In this document: in pieces, positions 1-9,440 of the stretch
Position numbering within the stretch: the stretch's first letter is position 1
Layout of the letters: each line of letters opens with the position of its first letter
Source of the DNA: Planctomycetota bacterium
GTDB taxonomy: Bacteria > Planctomycetota > UBA1135 > GCA-002686595
DNA length: 64,000 nucleotides
Direction of reading: 5' to 3'
Assembly (NCBI GenBank): GCA_016795325.1
Contig: JAEUHY010000035.1
Location: 186,001 to 250,000, forward strand
Program-made: the position numbers and the translations under genes
Notes under the pieces: generated by a model
Told to the model about the DNA's origin: nothing
Database searches by the model: none
What the model saw: the letters and a program-made list of their open reading frames with translations, nothing else

Positions 1-565
1 ATGAGGCGAGACGGGCGCGCAGGCGTTGCCAGCGCTTGGTTGCTGCGTCTTCGCTGATCCCCAAGCGTCTTGCGGCTTCCGCGATCGGCTCACGTTCCAA
101 GGCGCAGGTGATGACGAGCATTTGATCGTCGGGGTCGTGCTCGCGCAGGTGTTGGATGAACGCGGACAGCGTGTCGTTGCTCGCGGCGCGCCGCGTGATG
201 CCCGTGATCTCCTCGGCGTGCGCTTCCAGGCGTCGCGCGTGGCTGGTTCCGCCGCTCTCTTCGCGTCGCGCCGCCATGGTCTGCAGTGCGCCGCGCAGCA
301 CGTTGCGCGCGATGCCGTGCAGCCACTGGAGAAACGTGCCGCGCTCGGAGTCGAAGCTGTCCAAGCTCGTGAGCGCGCGCGCCCAGGTCTCTTGAGCGAG
401 ATCGCCCGGGTCGATGCGTTGGCGCAGGGCGCCGTGCAGGTGCAGCGCCATCCAGGCGACGAGACGCGGGCAGGCGCGTTCGTAGAACGTGGTCCACTCG
501 GGCCCGCGTCCGCTGCGGTCGAGCGCGAGCAGGCGCGCAGCCAGTACATCGAGGTCGTCGTTCAT
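1..565 (-). CDS. ECF-type RNA polymerase sigma factor (3' end cut by window edge)
   Basis: Translating the minus strand from the ATG at 565 gives 188 residues with no stop before base 1, so the C-terminus is missing or nearly complete. Region 2 is clear at about residues 45-95 (DPGDLAQETWARAL, then ERGTFLQWLHGIARNVLRG). Region 4 is at about 150-188 (ALEREPIAEAARRLGISED), a helix-turn-helix for -35 recognition. It should direct core RNA polymerase to a small regulon. It is divergent from the kinase-FGE gene starting at 688, a pairing common in planctomycetes, so the kinase may act on this sigma factor; that link is inference. No Shine-Dalgarno precedes the ATG; the AAGGAGGTG at 569-577 is on the opposite strand. 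Confidence 0.85.
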   Translation of the reverse strand, partial: MNDDLDVLAARLLALDRSGRGPEWTTFYERACPRLVAWMALHLHGALRQRIDPGDLAQETWARALTSLDSFDSERGTFLQWLHGIARNVLRGALQTMAARREESGGTSHARRLEAHAEEITGITRRAASNDTLSAFIQHLREHDPDDQMLVITCALEREPIAEAARRLGISEDAATKRWQRLRARLAS

Positions 566-687
566 GGGAAGGAGGTGTAGCTGGAGCTCGACGCGTGGGC
601 GGCGGCGCACGCAAGTCGGCAACGTACACTGCGGCGGCCGGCGCGTGGCTCGGCCGGCGGGGCGTGGCCCCAAGAACGGGTCGAGTC

Positions 688-3600
688 ATGAGTGACGTGC
701 GCATTTCCTCCGCTGCCGAAGCGATCTGGCTCGCCCACATCGGGCGCGAGCTCGCCGGAGAGCGCGTCGACTTCCACGCGTTGTGCGACAAGCACCCGGG
801 ACTGCGCGCCGAGTTCGAGTCGTTGCGCCAAGCCTGGGAGTCGAGCGCGAGCGCGTCGGACGACTCTGCCTCGGCGTTCGTCCAGGATGAACGCTTGCGA
901 GAGCTGCTCGCTGGACTTCGGCTGGCCACGCCGCCCGAGCAGCGCTTCGAGTTGCGCGGCGAACTGGGGCGCGGCGGCATGGGCGTCGTCACACGTGTCT
1001 GGGATCCGCTGCTGCGGCGCGAGCTCGCGCTGAAGACCTCGAGTGCGGCGCTCACGCCGGGGCGCGAGCAGGAATTCGCGCGCTTCGTGGAGGAGGCGCA
1101 GATCCTGGCGCAACTCGACCATCCCTCGATCGTGCCGCTGCACGAGATCGGGCTGGATCGACGCGGGAGGCCGTACTTCCTCATGAAGCTCGTGGAAGGT
1201 CGCGATCTGCGTGCCGTGCTCGCGCTCGCGCGCCAGGGAAGCGACGGTTGGAGCACGACGCGTGTGCTCGCGTTGCTGCTCAACGTGTGCGAAGCGGTCG
1301 GACATGCGCACGCCAAGGGCGTGCTGCACCGCGATCTGAAGCCGTCCAACATCATGGTCGGCGCTCACGGCGAGCCCTACGTGATGGATTGGGGGATCGC
1401 GCGCGTGAGCGAGGGCGCGCGCGAGCGCTCGCTCGCGACCGTGCGGAGCCACACGTCAACGGCGGGCGCGTTCGACGCCTTCGATACTGCGCCTGGAGCA
1501 TTTGTCGGGACGGCCGCGTACATGTCGCCGGAGCAAGCCGGCGTGACATCGGCGCCCGTCGACGCGCGCACGGACGTGTACGCCGTTGGCGCGATCCTCT
1601 ACGAGTTGCTCGCCGGCCACGCTCCGTTCGCCGAGGTCAAACGATCCTCTGCTCAGGTATTGGAGGCGCTGCGCGCCGGGCCTGCGCTGTCGCTCGCGCT
1701 GCGTGCGCCGGACGCACCGGCCGAGCTGCTCGCGATCTGCGAACGCGCCATGGCGCGCGACGTCGCCGTCCGGTACGCCGATCTCTCCGAGCTGGCCGCC
1801 GAGCTGCGCGCCTACATGGAGGGACGCGTCGTGCGCGCGCATCGCACCGGCGTGTGGGTCGAGTGCGCCAAGTGGGTGCGGCGCAACCGCGCGCTGGCCG
1901 CGGCGCTCGCGGTCGCAGCGCTCGTCGCCGCCTCCGGCGCAGGTGTGTTCGTGCTCCAGGCCGCGGAGTTGGAGCGGCGCTACGCCGAAGTCACCGCGCT
2001 GGCCGACAGCGACTCCGTCGACGAACTTCTGCAGCGTGCGGACAAGCTCTGGCCGCCGACGCCCGCGCTCGCGAGCGAGTACGAACGCTGGCTCGCCGAT
2101 GCACGCGGACTGGTCGACGGACGCGGCGCGGATCCCGCGCGCGCTGTGCGTGCTTCGCCCGGGCTCGCCGCGCACCGCGCGACGCTCGAACGCCTGCGTC
2201 GCGCCGCGAAGCCGCTCACGCCCGAGCAGATCGAGCGCGATCGCCGGAGCCATCCCGACTACAACGAATTCGAGCGTGCGAAGCTCGAGCTCGAGTGGCG
2301 CCTGCGCCGCGCAGGACGAGTGCCTTGGCCGGACCGTGACGTCCTCGCGCGCGAGCTCGCGCCGCAGCTGGAGAGCGCCCGTTGTGTGGAGCTCCTGCAG
2401 CGCGCGCGCGCGTTGTTCGGCGCAGCCCACGAAGTGCGCGGCCGAGAAGTGGAGGCGCTCCTCGTTGCGGAGCGCGCTGTCGATGTCGCGAGCGATCGCG
2501 AGCGTGCGGACGCGGAGAATTGTCGCGCGCTGGCGCTCGTCATGCTCGGGCGCTGGGACGAGGCGGAGCACGCGCTCGAGTTGTGCGACAGCCACGGGGG
2601 CTCGGAGTTGTTCCTCCTGCGCTCGCAGCTGCTCAAGTCGCGCGCAAGCTGGCTCGAGTCCGAGGGCCCGAGCGAGCAGATCCAGTCGCTGCAGCGCGCT
2701 GTCGAACAGCTCGAGAGCCGCTCGAGCGAGCGGGCGACGTACGAATTCGAGGACAGCGCGCTGGCCTTCGCGCACCGACGCTACGCGGCGCTCGTCGCGG
2801 CGCTGGAGCGACTTGGGGATCCGCTCAACGGTCCGGCGAGCGACGCCGCGCTGGGCGAGTTCGGTTGGGGTATCGCCAAGCGGCTGGCCAGCCTGCGCGA
2901 GGCGGAGGAGCGATCGTTGAACGCGCCGTCGGCGCGTGCGCTGTGGGCGCAGGCGTGCGATGCGGTCGGGAACTCGCCGCACTACGGCGGGCTCGAGCTG
3001 CGGCCGCAGTTCGGGCTGCTTCCGCTCGGACCCGACCCGCGCTCGGGGCTGTGGGAGTTTGCGTACGTGCCGACGGGCGCGACGCCGCAGCGCGACGCGT
3101 TGGGGGAACTGATCTGCGACGGCGAAAGCGCCGTCGTGCTGGTGCTGGTCCCTGGCGGCACTTTCACGATGGGCGCACAGCTTGCGTCGTGCGACGCGCC
3201 GCACTTCGATCCCGACGCCGACGAAGACGAAGGGCCGCCGCACGAGATCGAGTTGGCGCCGTTCTTCCTCGCGAAGTTCGAGCTGACCTGGGAGCAGTGG
3301 CGGCGGCTTCCCGCGCCGCCTGTCGCGGCGCCCGCCGGGACGCGCGGCGTCGGACGCAGCCCGGTGTGCAGCATCAGTTGGTCGCAGTGCGAGCACGCGC
3401 TCGGGCGCATCGGGCTCGACTTGCCGACAGAAGCCCAGTGGGAGTACGCGGCGCGGCGCGCAGGCGCGCCCTCGAGCGCCGCTGAGTGGCGTTCGAGCGC
3501 GAATCTCTACGACCGATCGGCGGCGGCGGAGTGGATGAGTGCGAACCCTGCCGAGGAGTGGGACGACGGGTTTGCCTATTGGGCGCCCGTCGGTTCGTTC

Positions 3601-3864
3601 GCGCCCAACGCGCTCGGATTGCACGACCTGCTCGGCAACGTCTTCGAGTTGTGCCGCGACGACTTCGGCAGCTACGCGCACGGCGTGCGCGCCGGAGACG
3701 GGCTGCGGCTCGCGCGCGACGCGGAGCGACGCGTCGTGCGCGGCGGCGCCTACGGATCGGACACGTGGCGCTCGCGCGTCACGTGTCGCATGTCGGTGGG
3801 CCGTGACTTTGCGCAGCCCGACGTCGGCGTGCGACCCGCGTTGGCGCTCGCCCAGCCGCGCTGA
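688..3864 (+). CDS. Membrane Ser/Thr protein kinase with C-terminal FGE-sulfatase (SUMF1-like) domain
   Basis: 1058 residues from the ATG at 688. The frame is open further upstream to a GTG at 595, but MSDVRISSAAEA looks like the natural start. Kinase domain about residues 86-385: glycine loop GRGGMG, HRDLKPSN near 213, DWG in place of DFG near 233 (as in many planctomycete Hanks kinases), MSPEQ near 281. One membrane helix follows at about 405-425, then a long helical TPR-like stretch. An FGE/SUMF1 fold lies at about 818-1055 (LVPGGTFTMG, LPTEAQWEYAARR, GLHDLLGNVFELC, VVRGGAYGSD). The paired active-site cysteines of true formylglycine-generating enzymes are not seen near the C-terminus, so a sensory or binding role is more likely than sulfatase activation. 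Divergent from the ECF sigma gene. Confidence 0.88.
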   Translation: MSDVRISSAAEAIWLAHIGRELAGERVDFHALCDKHPGLRAEFESLRQAWESSASASDDSASAFVQDERLRELLAGLRLATPPEQRFELRGELGRGGMGVVTRVWDPLLRRELALKTSSAALTPGREQEFARFVEEAQILAQLDHPSIVPLHEIGLDRRGRPYFLMKLVEGRDLRAVLALARQGSDGWSTTRVLALLLNVCEAVGHAHAKGVLHRDLKPSNIMVGAHGEPYVMDWGIARVSEGARERSLATVRSHTSTAGAFDAFDTAPGAFVGTAAYMSPEQAGVTSAPVDARTDVYAVGAILYELLAGHAPFAEVKRSSAQVLEALRAGPALSLALRAPDAPAELLAICERAMARDVAVRYADLSELAAELRAYMEGRVVRAHRTGVWVECAKWVRRNRALAAALAVAALVAASGAGVFVLQAAELERRYAEVTALADSDSVDELLQRADKLWPPTPALASEYERWLADARGLVDGRGADPARAVRASPGLAAHRATLERLRRAAKPLTPEQIERDRRSHPDYNEFERAKLELEWRLRRAGRVPWPDRDVLARELAPQLESARCVELLQRARALFGAAHEVRGREVEALLVAERAVDVASDRERADAENCRALALVMLGRWDEAEHALELCDSHGGSELFLLRSQLLKSRASWLESEGPSEQIQSLQRAVEQLESRSSERATYEFEDSALAFAHRRYAALVAALERLGDPLNGPASDAALGEFGWGIAKRLASLREAEERSLNAPSARALWAQACDAVGNSPHYGGLELRPQFGLLPLGPDPRSGLWEFAYVPTGATPQRDALGELICDGESAVVLVLVPGGTFTMGAQLASCDAPHFDPDADEDEGPPHEIELAPFFLAKFELTWEQWRRLPAPPVAAPAGTRGVGRSPVCSISWSQCEHALGRIGLDLPTEAQWEYAARRAGAPSSAAEWRSSANLYDRSAAAEWMSANPAEEWDDGFAYWAPVGSFAPNALGLHDLLGNVFELCRDDFGSYAHGVRAGDGLRLARDAERRVVRGGAYGSDTWRSRVTCRMSVGRDFAQPDVGVRPALALAQPR

Positions 3865-3869
3865 AACGA

Positions 3870-3895
3870 CGCGAGCTGCCGTGGGGCAGCCCGCG
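3870..3895. terminator. Hairpin between convergent genes
   Basis: Ten-pair stem with one A-C mismatch and a four-base loop: CGCG-A-GCTGCC pairs with GGCAGC-C-CGCG. It lies between the stop at 3864 and the convergent stop at 3919. There is no U tract on either side, so a terminator role is only suggested by position. Confidence 0.4.
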
Positions 3896-3918
3896 CGAAC
3901 ATGCGCCGTTCGCGTTGC

Positions 3919-5880
3919 TCAGGGCGCGAACGTCAGCTCGAGACCATCCGAGAGGCTCGAGGTCTTTGGGGCGGGCGGATCACGGAACCAAGCCTGCATG
4001 TAGAGCTTGTCGCCCGCGCTGAACGGAACGCCGATCGCGGTCGGGTGCGTGAGCACGAAGCTGTTCCAGTCGACCGAGAGGCTGCCGTTGCAGGCGTTCA
4101 CAACGCCTCCGGAACCCTGCACGACCGTGCGCTGCGTCGGCGGCTTCACGCACAGGAAGCTCGTGCTCCCCGCGCCCCAGGTCGAGGGCGTGAAGCCGCT
4201 GTTGTTGAGACCGTAGAGGATCAAGCCCTGCTTCTGGCCCTCGACGTTCGCGACGTTGATCGTGCACGGACTGGCCAGCGCGGCGCTCGGTTGAGCGCTT
4301 GCCGAAATCGAGGCGGTGCAACCGTTGGCCGTCGTTCCCGCCGTGCAGTAGTTCACGGCGGCCGACGGCACGTCGAAGCACAGCCGCCACGACGCAATCG
4401 AGCCGGTGTTGCCTGCGGCCCAGTCGTAGATCGTGAGCGTCCAGTTGCCCGAACTCAGCGGAATCAGCTCGAACGGCGTGTTGAAGATGCCGTTCGTGCC
4501 CGACGGCCACGTTCCGAAGTCCTGTCCGTAGTCGCCGGGGGGATACGCGGACAGCGGCGAGCAACTGACCGTCCAACGCGGACAGATCACTTTGGAGAAA
4601 CTGCCCAGCGAGTAGCTACCGAGCAGATCGCAACTCGATCCGGCGCCGCCGCCGGTGTATCCCACTCGGTGCAGGATGTTGTGGTTGCCGCCGGTCGGAT
4701 CGGTGAGGACGAGGTGCAGATCGCCCAGCCGCGTGTGCGTCGCGCCGTTGAGCTCCAGGCGAGCGAGTTCGGTCGCTCCGGGAGGAATGCTGATGCTCAC
4801 GGTCGAGACCAGCGGCGCGCTCGGCAGCGTTCCCGGCCAACCGCCATCTCCGGAGCCGGAGTTCGGAAGCCCACCACCGAAGCCGAGGATCGAGCACACT
4901 CCGTCCGTCAATCGGCCGGGGATGCAGAACCGGCACGGCGCCGACCACTGGCTCCAGGAGGTCGTGCCGTTCTCGTCCTTGCCCGTGCTGACGTCCCAAT
5001 ACCACCAGCCTGGATCGAGGGTCGGCAGTACTTCGATCGGATCGGCGGGATCGATCGTGAACGTCGACGTCGTCTGATCCGGGACACCGTTCTTCTTGCG
5101 TCGAACCTTGTGCGTCGTTCCGCGGGGCGAAGCCGTAAGGCTGAAGTCGACGCTGACCGGATTGAACACGGTCGAGTCGTTGAGCGGCGTGCTCGGGTCA
5201 TCGAAGCTCGTGTCGCAACCGCTGGGCGGGTCTGGCGGCACGCCGGGCGTCGTCGTCTTCTTGCACACGATGTCCCACGAGACGAGCGTCCCAACGTCGC
5301 CCGACGCCCAGTCGAAGATCACCAGCGCCCACACTCCGCTCGTCGGCGGAATCACGTCGAGCGTGATGTTGAAGATTCCATTCGCGCCGTGCGGCCACGC
5401 GCCGAACCATTGATCGAGCGGGCCGTTCGGCAGGACGTTGAGTCCCGTGCACGTCGCAGGAAGCGTCTGACCGTATCCGCTGCACGCGCACGGGGCTGCG
5501 ATCCTGTAGTCGCCGTCGAAGTCGCAGCTGTAACCGCCCAGGCGCGTGATCAGGTTGTAGGCCGTGCCGTTGGGATCGACGAGCACGAACTGCAGGTCGC
5601 CGATGAAGGTGTGCGACAGTCCGAACAGACGCACGGCGTCGATCTCCGTTACCGCAGTGCTCGGGTTGAACGACAAGGTCGAGACCAACGGCGAACTCGG
5701 CAGCGTGGTGGGGAACACGCCGTCGCCCGTGCCGAATACGGGGAACGGACCGCCAGGGCCGCTCGCGCTCACCTCGAGATTGCAGGACGGAGGCAGCTGG
5801 GCCGCGTGCGCAGTGCTGAACGCGCTGGCAAGAGCGGACAGCAGCACGGGCAACATCCATCGCACGCAGGACAGCGACAT
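3919..5880 (-). CDS. Secreted protein with two proprotein-convertase P domains and a shared C-terminal module
   Basis: 653 residues with a Sec signal peptide (about 1-26, ending STAHA). Two P-domain-like beta sandwiches are visible, about 38-215 and 345-505. Each has the sequence logic 'LSHTFIGDLQFVLVDPNG ... GIFN ... SGVWALVIFDWA', with the second reading THTRLGDLHLVLTDPTG. A fibronectin/Ig-like linker (about 216-330) separates them. Residues about 512-653 form the module also found at the ends of the proteins at 29839-31257 and 47488-49344 (YCTAGTTANGCT, GLILYGLNNSGFTP, CVKPPTQR, WFRDPPAPKTSSLSDGLE). No catalytic domain is present. It is likely exported to the envelope or medium, and the shared end may be a sorting signal (inference). 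Confidence 0.8.
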   Translation of the reverse strand: MSLSCVRWMLPVLLSALASAFSTAHAAQLPPSCNLEVSASGPGGPFPVFGTGDGVFPTTLPSSPLVSTLSFNPSTAVTEIDAVRLFGLSHTFIGDLQFVLVDPNGTAYNLITRLGGYSCDFDGDYRIAAPCACSGYGQTLPATCTGLNVLPNGPLDQWFGAWPHGANGIFNITLDVIPPTSGVWALVIFDWASGDVGTLVSWDIVCKKTTTPGVPPDPPSGCDTSFDDPSTPLNDSTVFNPVSVDFSLTASPRGTTHKVRRKKNGVPDQTTSTFTIDPADPIEVLPTLDPGWWYWDVSTGKDENGTTSWSQWSAPCRFCIPGRLTDGVCSILGFGGGLPNSGSGDGGWPGTLPSAPLVSTVSISIPPGATELARLELNGATHTRLGDLHLVLTDPTGGNHNILHRVGYTGGGAGSSCDLLGSYSLGSFSKVICPRWTVSCSPLSAYPPGDYGQDFGTWPSGTNGIFNTPFELIPLSSGNWTLTIYDWAAGNTGSIASWRLCFDVPSAAVNYCTAGTTANGCTASISASAQPSAALASPCTINVANVEGQKQGLILYGLNNSGFTPSTWGAGSTSFLCVKPPTQRTVVQGSGGVVNACNGSLSVDWNSFVLTHPTAIGVPFSAGDKLYMQAWFRDPPAPKTSSLSDGLELTFAP

Positions 5881-6033
5881 GGGAATCCTCGCAAGTTGGG
5901 CGGAGTTGTCGGACGACGCGGGACGCGTCGCGGCATTGACGACGACGCCATTGGAGCGCCGCCTCCGCCAGCGGACACAATTCTTCGCAATATTCGGTGG
6001 GCGAGCGTTGTGGCCGCGCCGTCCGCGCGAAGC

Positions 6034-6750
6034 TCACGGCTCCGGAGTGCGCAGTCGGTAACCCACTCCGGCTTCGGTCACGAACAGCCGCGGCCACGGC
6101 GCGCCGGGCTCGAGCTTGCGTCGGATGTGCGTCATGTACACGCGCAGATAGTGGGACTGCTCCGCACTCTTGGGCCCCCAGACTTCGGTCAGGAGCTGGC
6201 GCTGGGTCACGACTTTGTCGACTTCGCGCGCGAGCACGCCGAGCAGCTTGAACTCGATGGCGGTCAGCTTCACTTCCTCGCCCGCGAGCGTGACCCGCCG
6301 CGCTTGGAAGTCGATCTGCAGCGGACCGCACTCGAACCGCAGATCGTCCGAGCGGCTGGCGGCGCGCGCCGCGTGCCGCAACGCAACGCGCAGGCGCGCC
6401 AGCAACTCGGGGACGCCGAAGGGTTTGGTCAGGTAGTCGTCCGCCCCGGCGTCCAGCGCGTCCACCTTGCTGCGTTCCTGGCCGCGCGCCGAGAGCACCA
6501 GCACCGGCGCCTTGTAGAACGGCCTGATCTGCGCGAGCAGCTGAAGTCCGTCGAGGTCGGGCAGGCCCAGGTCGAGCAACACCAGCTCCGGCATGTACTG
6601 CGCCACGAGCGACATCGCCTGCCTGCCGGTCGCTGCGTGCAACACGCGGTAGCCGGCTGCTTCGAGCGCCGCCCGCACGAACTTCACCACCTGCGGATCG
6701 TCCTCGACGAGCAGGATCTGCGGACTGGGCGCACTGGCCTGTTCGTTCAT
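6034..6750 (-). CDS. kdpE: KdpE, OmpR-family response regulator of potassium transport
   Basis: 238 residues. Receiver domain about 10-125 with the acidic pair in LLVEDDPQ, the phospho-acceptor Asp in LVLLDLGLPDLDG, and the conserved Lys in YLTKPFG. Winged-helix DNA-binding domain about 140-236 (LTAIEFKLLGVLAREVDKVV, SHYLRVYMTHIRRKLEP, VGYRLR). The start overlaps the kdpD stop by four bases (ATGA), implying translational coupling. Known role of the family: when phosphorylated by KdpD it activates the kdp operon. Here it is the last gene of the same leftward operon. Confidence 0.96.
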   Translation of the reverse strand: MNEQASAPSPQILLVEDDPQVVKFVRAALEAAGYRVLHAATGRQAMSLVAQYMPELVLLDLGLPDLDGLQLLAQIRPFYKAPVLVLSARGQERSKVDALDAGADDYLTKPFGVPELLARLRVALRHAARAASRSDDLRFECGPLQIDFQARRVTLAGEEVKLTAIEFKLLGVLAREVDKVVTQRQLLTEVWGPKSAEQSHYLRVYMTHIRRKLEPGAPWPRLFVTEAGVGYRLRTPEP

Positions 6751-9425
6751 GCGTGCGGCTCCTTGGTGTCGAGCGGCAGCTCCAAACGAAAGCGCGCGCC
6801 GCCGCCCTCGCGCTCGAGGGCGACCAGCGTTCCGCCGTGCGCGCGTGCGATGGCGCGCGAAACCGTCAGTCCGAGCCCGGCGCCGGAGGCGCGTTCTCCG
6901 TCGCCCGCGCGGTAGAAGCGCTCGAAGATCCGCTCGCGTTCGCCCGAGGCGACGCCCGGGCCGCGGTCCAGCACCTCGAACACCGCCGCCTGCCCTTCCA
7001 GGTCCGCGCGCAACTCGATCGGAGTGCCGCTGGGGCTGTATTTCGAGGCGTTTTCGAGCAAGTTGATCAGGACCTGTTCGACCAGCACGGCGTCGAGCGG
7101 CGCGGCGGCTTCGGGATCGGGAATGTGGCGCAGCACCTCGCGGCCGGCGCAGGCCGCCGCTGCGCGTTCGATGGCCGCATCCGCCAGATCTTCGAGCGGA
7201 CACAGCGCCTTGCGCACCTTCAGCGCGCCCGACTCGGCGCGCGTCAGGTCGAGCAGGTCGTTCAGCATGCGCTCGAGCCGGCGCGCTTCGGAGTGGATCG
7301 CTTCGAGCAATTCGGCGCGCTGTGCGGAGTCGAAGCGCTCGCCCGCCATGAGCAACGTCTGCGCCGCTCCGCCGATGGTCGTGAGGGGCGTGCGCACGTC
7401 GTGCGTGATCGCGCTCAGCAGGTCGTTGCGCGCGCGCTCGGTCTCCATCGCAACCTGCGTGGTCGAGTTGCGCTCGACCAGCAGCGCGCGCTCGAGGGCG
7501 AGTGCGGTCTGCGCCACGAAGGTTTCGAGCGTCTGCCACTGGAACGGCGAGAGCGGTTCGGCGCGGCGCGTCAGCGCGACGCCGAAGACGCCCAGATGTC
7601 CTCCGGCGCCGACCAGCGGAATGTAGAGCGCCTTGGAGTTGGGCAGCGTGTCCGTGCCCGCTCCCGCCACCTGTCCGTGTTCGTGCACCCAGCGCGCGGC
7701 GGCGAGCTCGCGTTCGTCGCTCGGATCCCAGAGGTCCGAGCCTCCGCAGGGCGTCAGGTTGCGCGCTCGGTCGGCGAGCAGCACGAAAGAATCCGCGGAC
7801 AGCGAATCGTGCACGGCCTTGATCGCCGTTGCGGCGATCGCGCCGACGCCGCTCTCGATCACGAACTGCCGGCTCATCGCATAGAGCGCGGCGGTGCGGC
7901 GCTCGCGCTGCTGCGCGGCGTGGGCCTGCTCACGCAAGCGCACCGTGAAGCTGCTGACCGTGAGCGCGACGATCAGCATCACCGCGAAGGAGAACACGTA
8001 CGCGCCGTCGTCGACGTCGAAGGTGTAGTACGGCGGAACGAAGAAGAAGTTGAGCGCTGCGACGCTGACGAAGGCGGCCGCGAGCGCCGGACCCTGCGGA
8101 GTGCGGCTGGCGACGAGCAACACGCCGAGCAGGTACAGCATTGACTGGTCGGCGACGGAGAAGCGCGGGCGCAGCGCCAGCCCCAACGCGGTGCAGGCGC
8201 CGACCGCGGTCAACGCCCACAGATACGCCCAGGGGCTCGAGCGCAGCGGCGCCGAGCGCGCGGGCGCGACGCGCGACGCTTGGCCGTCGCCGGGCGTGAC
8301 CAACACCTCGAGCTCTCCGCCGCCGCGCACCAACCGCGCGATGAGCAAAGAGCGCCGCGCCCGCTCCAGCCACGCGCCCGCGGGGCGTGCGACCAGCAGC
8401 CGCGTGCTGCGCCGCTCGCGCGCGAAAGCGAGCGTCTCCTCGGCCACGTTCTCGCCGCGCACGACCGCCGACTCCGCGCCCAGCCGCACCGCCAGTGCGA
8501 GCGCGCCGTCGACGTGCTGGCGCGCGGCGGCGTCGGCGCGCTCGAGTTGCGGCGTCTCGACGCACAACGCGATCCACGGCGCGCGACCGCGCGATGCGCT
8601 GCGGTAGGCGGCGCGCACCAAGTCGCTGGCGTCGCTGCGCGGCTCGACCAGCACCAGCACACGCTCGCCGACGGCCGCGGGCGGCTGGACGCCCTGGTCG
8701 CGGCGCCACTCCAGCGACTGCGCGTCCACGCGTTCGGCGGTGCGCCGCAGCGCGAGCTCGCGCAGCGCCAGCAGGTTGCCCTTGCGGAAGAAGTTCGCGC
8801 CGGCCGCCTGAGCCTGGGCCGGCACGTAGACCTTGCCCTCCTGCAGACGTTCGAGCAGCTCGTCGGGCGGCAGGTCGATCAGGCGCACCTCGTCGGCGTT
8901 GTCGAACACGCCGTCGGGCACCGTCTCGCGCACCGACACGCCCGTGATCTGCGCCACGATGTCGTTGACGCTCTCGACGTGCTGCACGTTGAGGGTCGTG
9001 GCCACGTCGATGCCCGCGGCGAGGAGCTCCTCGACGTCCTGCCAGCGGCGCGCGTGGCGCGAGCCGGCCGCGTTGCTGTGGGCGAGTTCGTCGAGCAGCA
9101 ACAACTGCGGACGCCGGCGCAGGGCCGCGTCCAGGTCGAACTCGCGCAGCTGCACGCCGCGGTAGTCGACCGAACGCGGGGCCAAGCGTTCGAGGCCCTG
9201 CGCGAGCGCTTCGGTCTCGCGCCGGCCATGCGTCTCCACCCAGCCGACGACCACGTCCAGATCTTCGCGGCGCTGGGCCTGGGCCGCCGCCAGCATCGCG
9301 TAGGTCTTGCCCACGCCCGGCGCGGCTCCGAAGTAGATCGTGAGCTTGCCGCGTGCGGCGCGTTGCTCTGCGCGCCGCGCGCGGGCCAGGAGTTCGTCGG
9401 GGTCGGGTCGGCGAGCGGAGTCCAT
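6747..9425 (-). CDS. kdpD: KdpD, osmosensitive potassium sensor histidine kinase
   Basis: 892 residues, full length. N-terminal KdpD domain with Walker A GAAPGVGKT at 33-41 and the family signature DELAHSNAAGSRHARRWQDV near 130-150. A universal-stress-protein-like segment follows (about 250-370), then four closely spaced membrane helices (about 400-500), a GAF-like region (about 530-650), DHp with the phospho-acceptor His in SAITHDVRTPL (about 673), and a HATPase domain with LINLLENASKYSP and GAGLGLTVSRAIARAHGG. It senses potassium limitation or turgor and phosphorylates KdpE. It lies 15 bases after kdpC and overlaps kdpE by four. Confidence 0.96.
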   Translation of the reverse strand: MDSARRPDPDELLARARRAEQRAARGKLTIYFGAAPGVGKTYAMLAAAQAQRREDLDVVVGWVETHGRRETEALAQGLERLAPRSVDYRGVQLREFDLDAALRRRPQLLLLDELAHSNAAGSRHARRWQDVEELLAAGIDVATTLNVQHVESVNDIVAQITGVSVRETVPDGVFDNADEVRLIDLPPDELLERLQEGKVYVPAQAQAAGANFFRKGNLLALRELALRRTAERVDAQSLEWRRDQGVQPPAAVGERVLVLVEPRSDASDLVRAAYRSASRGRAPWIALCVETPQLERADAAARQHVDGALALAVRLGAESAVVRGENVAEETLAFARERRSTRLLVARPAGAWLERARRSLLIARLVRGGGELEVLVTPGDGQASRVAPARSAPLRSSPWAYLWALTAVGACTALGLALRPRFSVADQSMLYLLGVLLVASRTPQGPALAAAFVSVAALNFFFVPPYYTFDVDDGAYVFSFAVMLIVALTVSSFTVRLREQAHAAQQRERRTAALYAMSRQFVIESGVGAIAATAIKAVHDSLSADSFVLLADRARNLTPCGGSDLWDPSDERELAAARWVHEHGQVAGAGTDTLPNSKALYIPLVGAGGHLGVFGVALTRRAEPLSPFQWQTLETFVAQTALALERALLVERNSTTQVAMETERARNDLLSAITHDVRTPLTTIGGAAQTLLMAGERFDSAQRAELLEAIHSEARRLERMLNDLLDLTRAESGALKVRKALCPLEDLADAAIERAAAACAGREVLRHIPDPEAAAPLDAVLVEQVLINLLENASKYSPSGTPIELRADLEGQAAVFEVLDRGPGVASGERERIFERFYRAGDGERASGAGLGLTVSRAIARAHGGTLVALEREGGGARFRLELPLDTKEPHA

Positions 9426-9440
9426 GCGCGAGGGCAGAGG

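Noticed and set aside
3140..3850. FGE domain of the kinase as an active formylglycine-generating enzyme
   Set aside because: The cysteine pair of active enzymes is not present near RGGAYGSDTWRSR; only a single differently placed Cys is seen.
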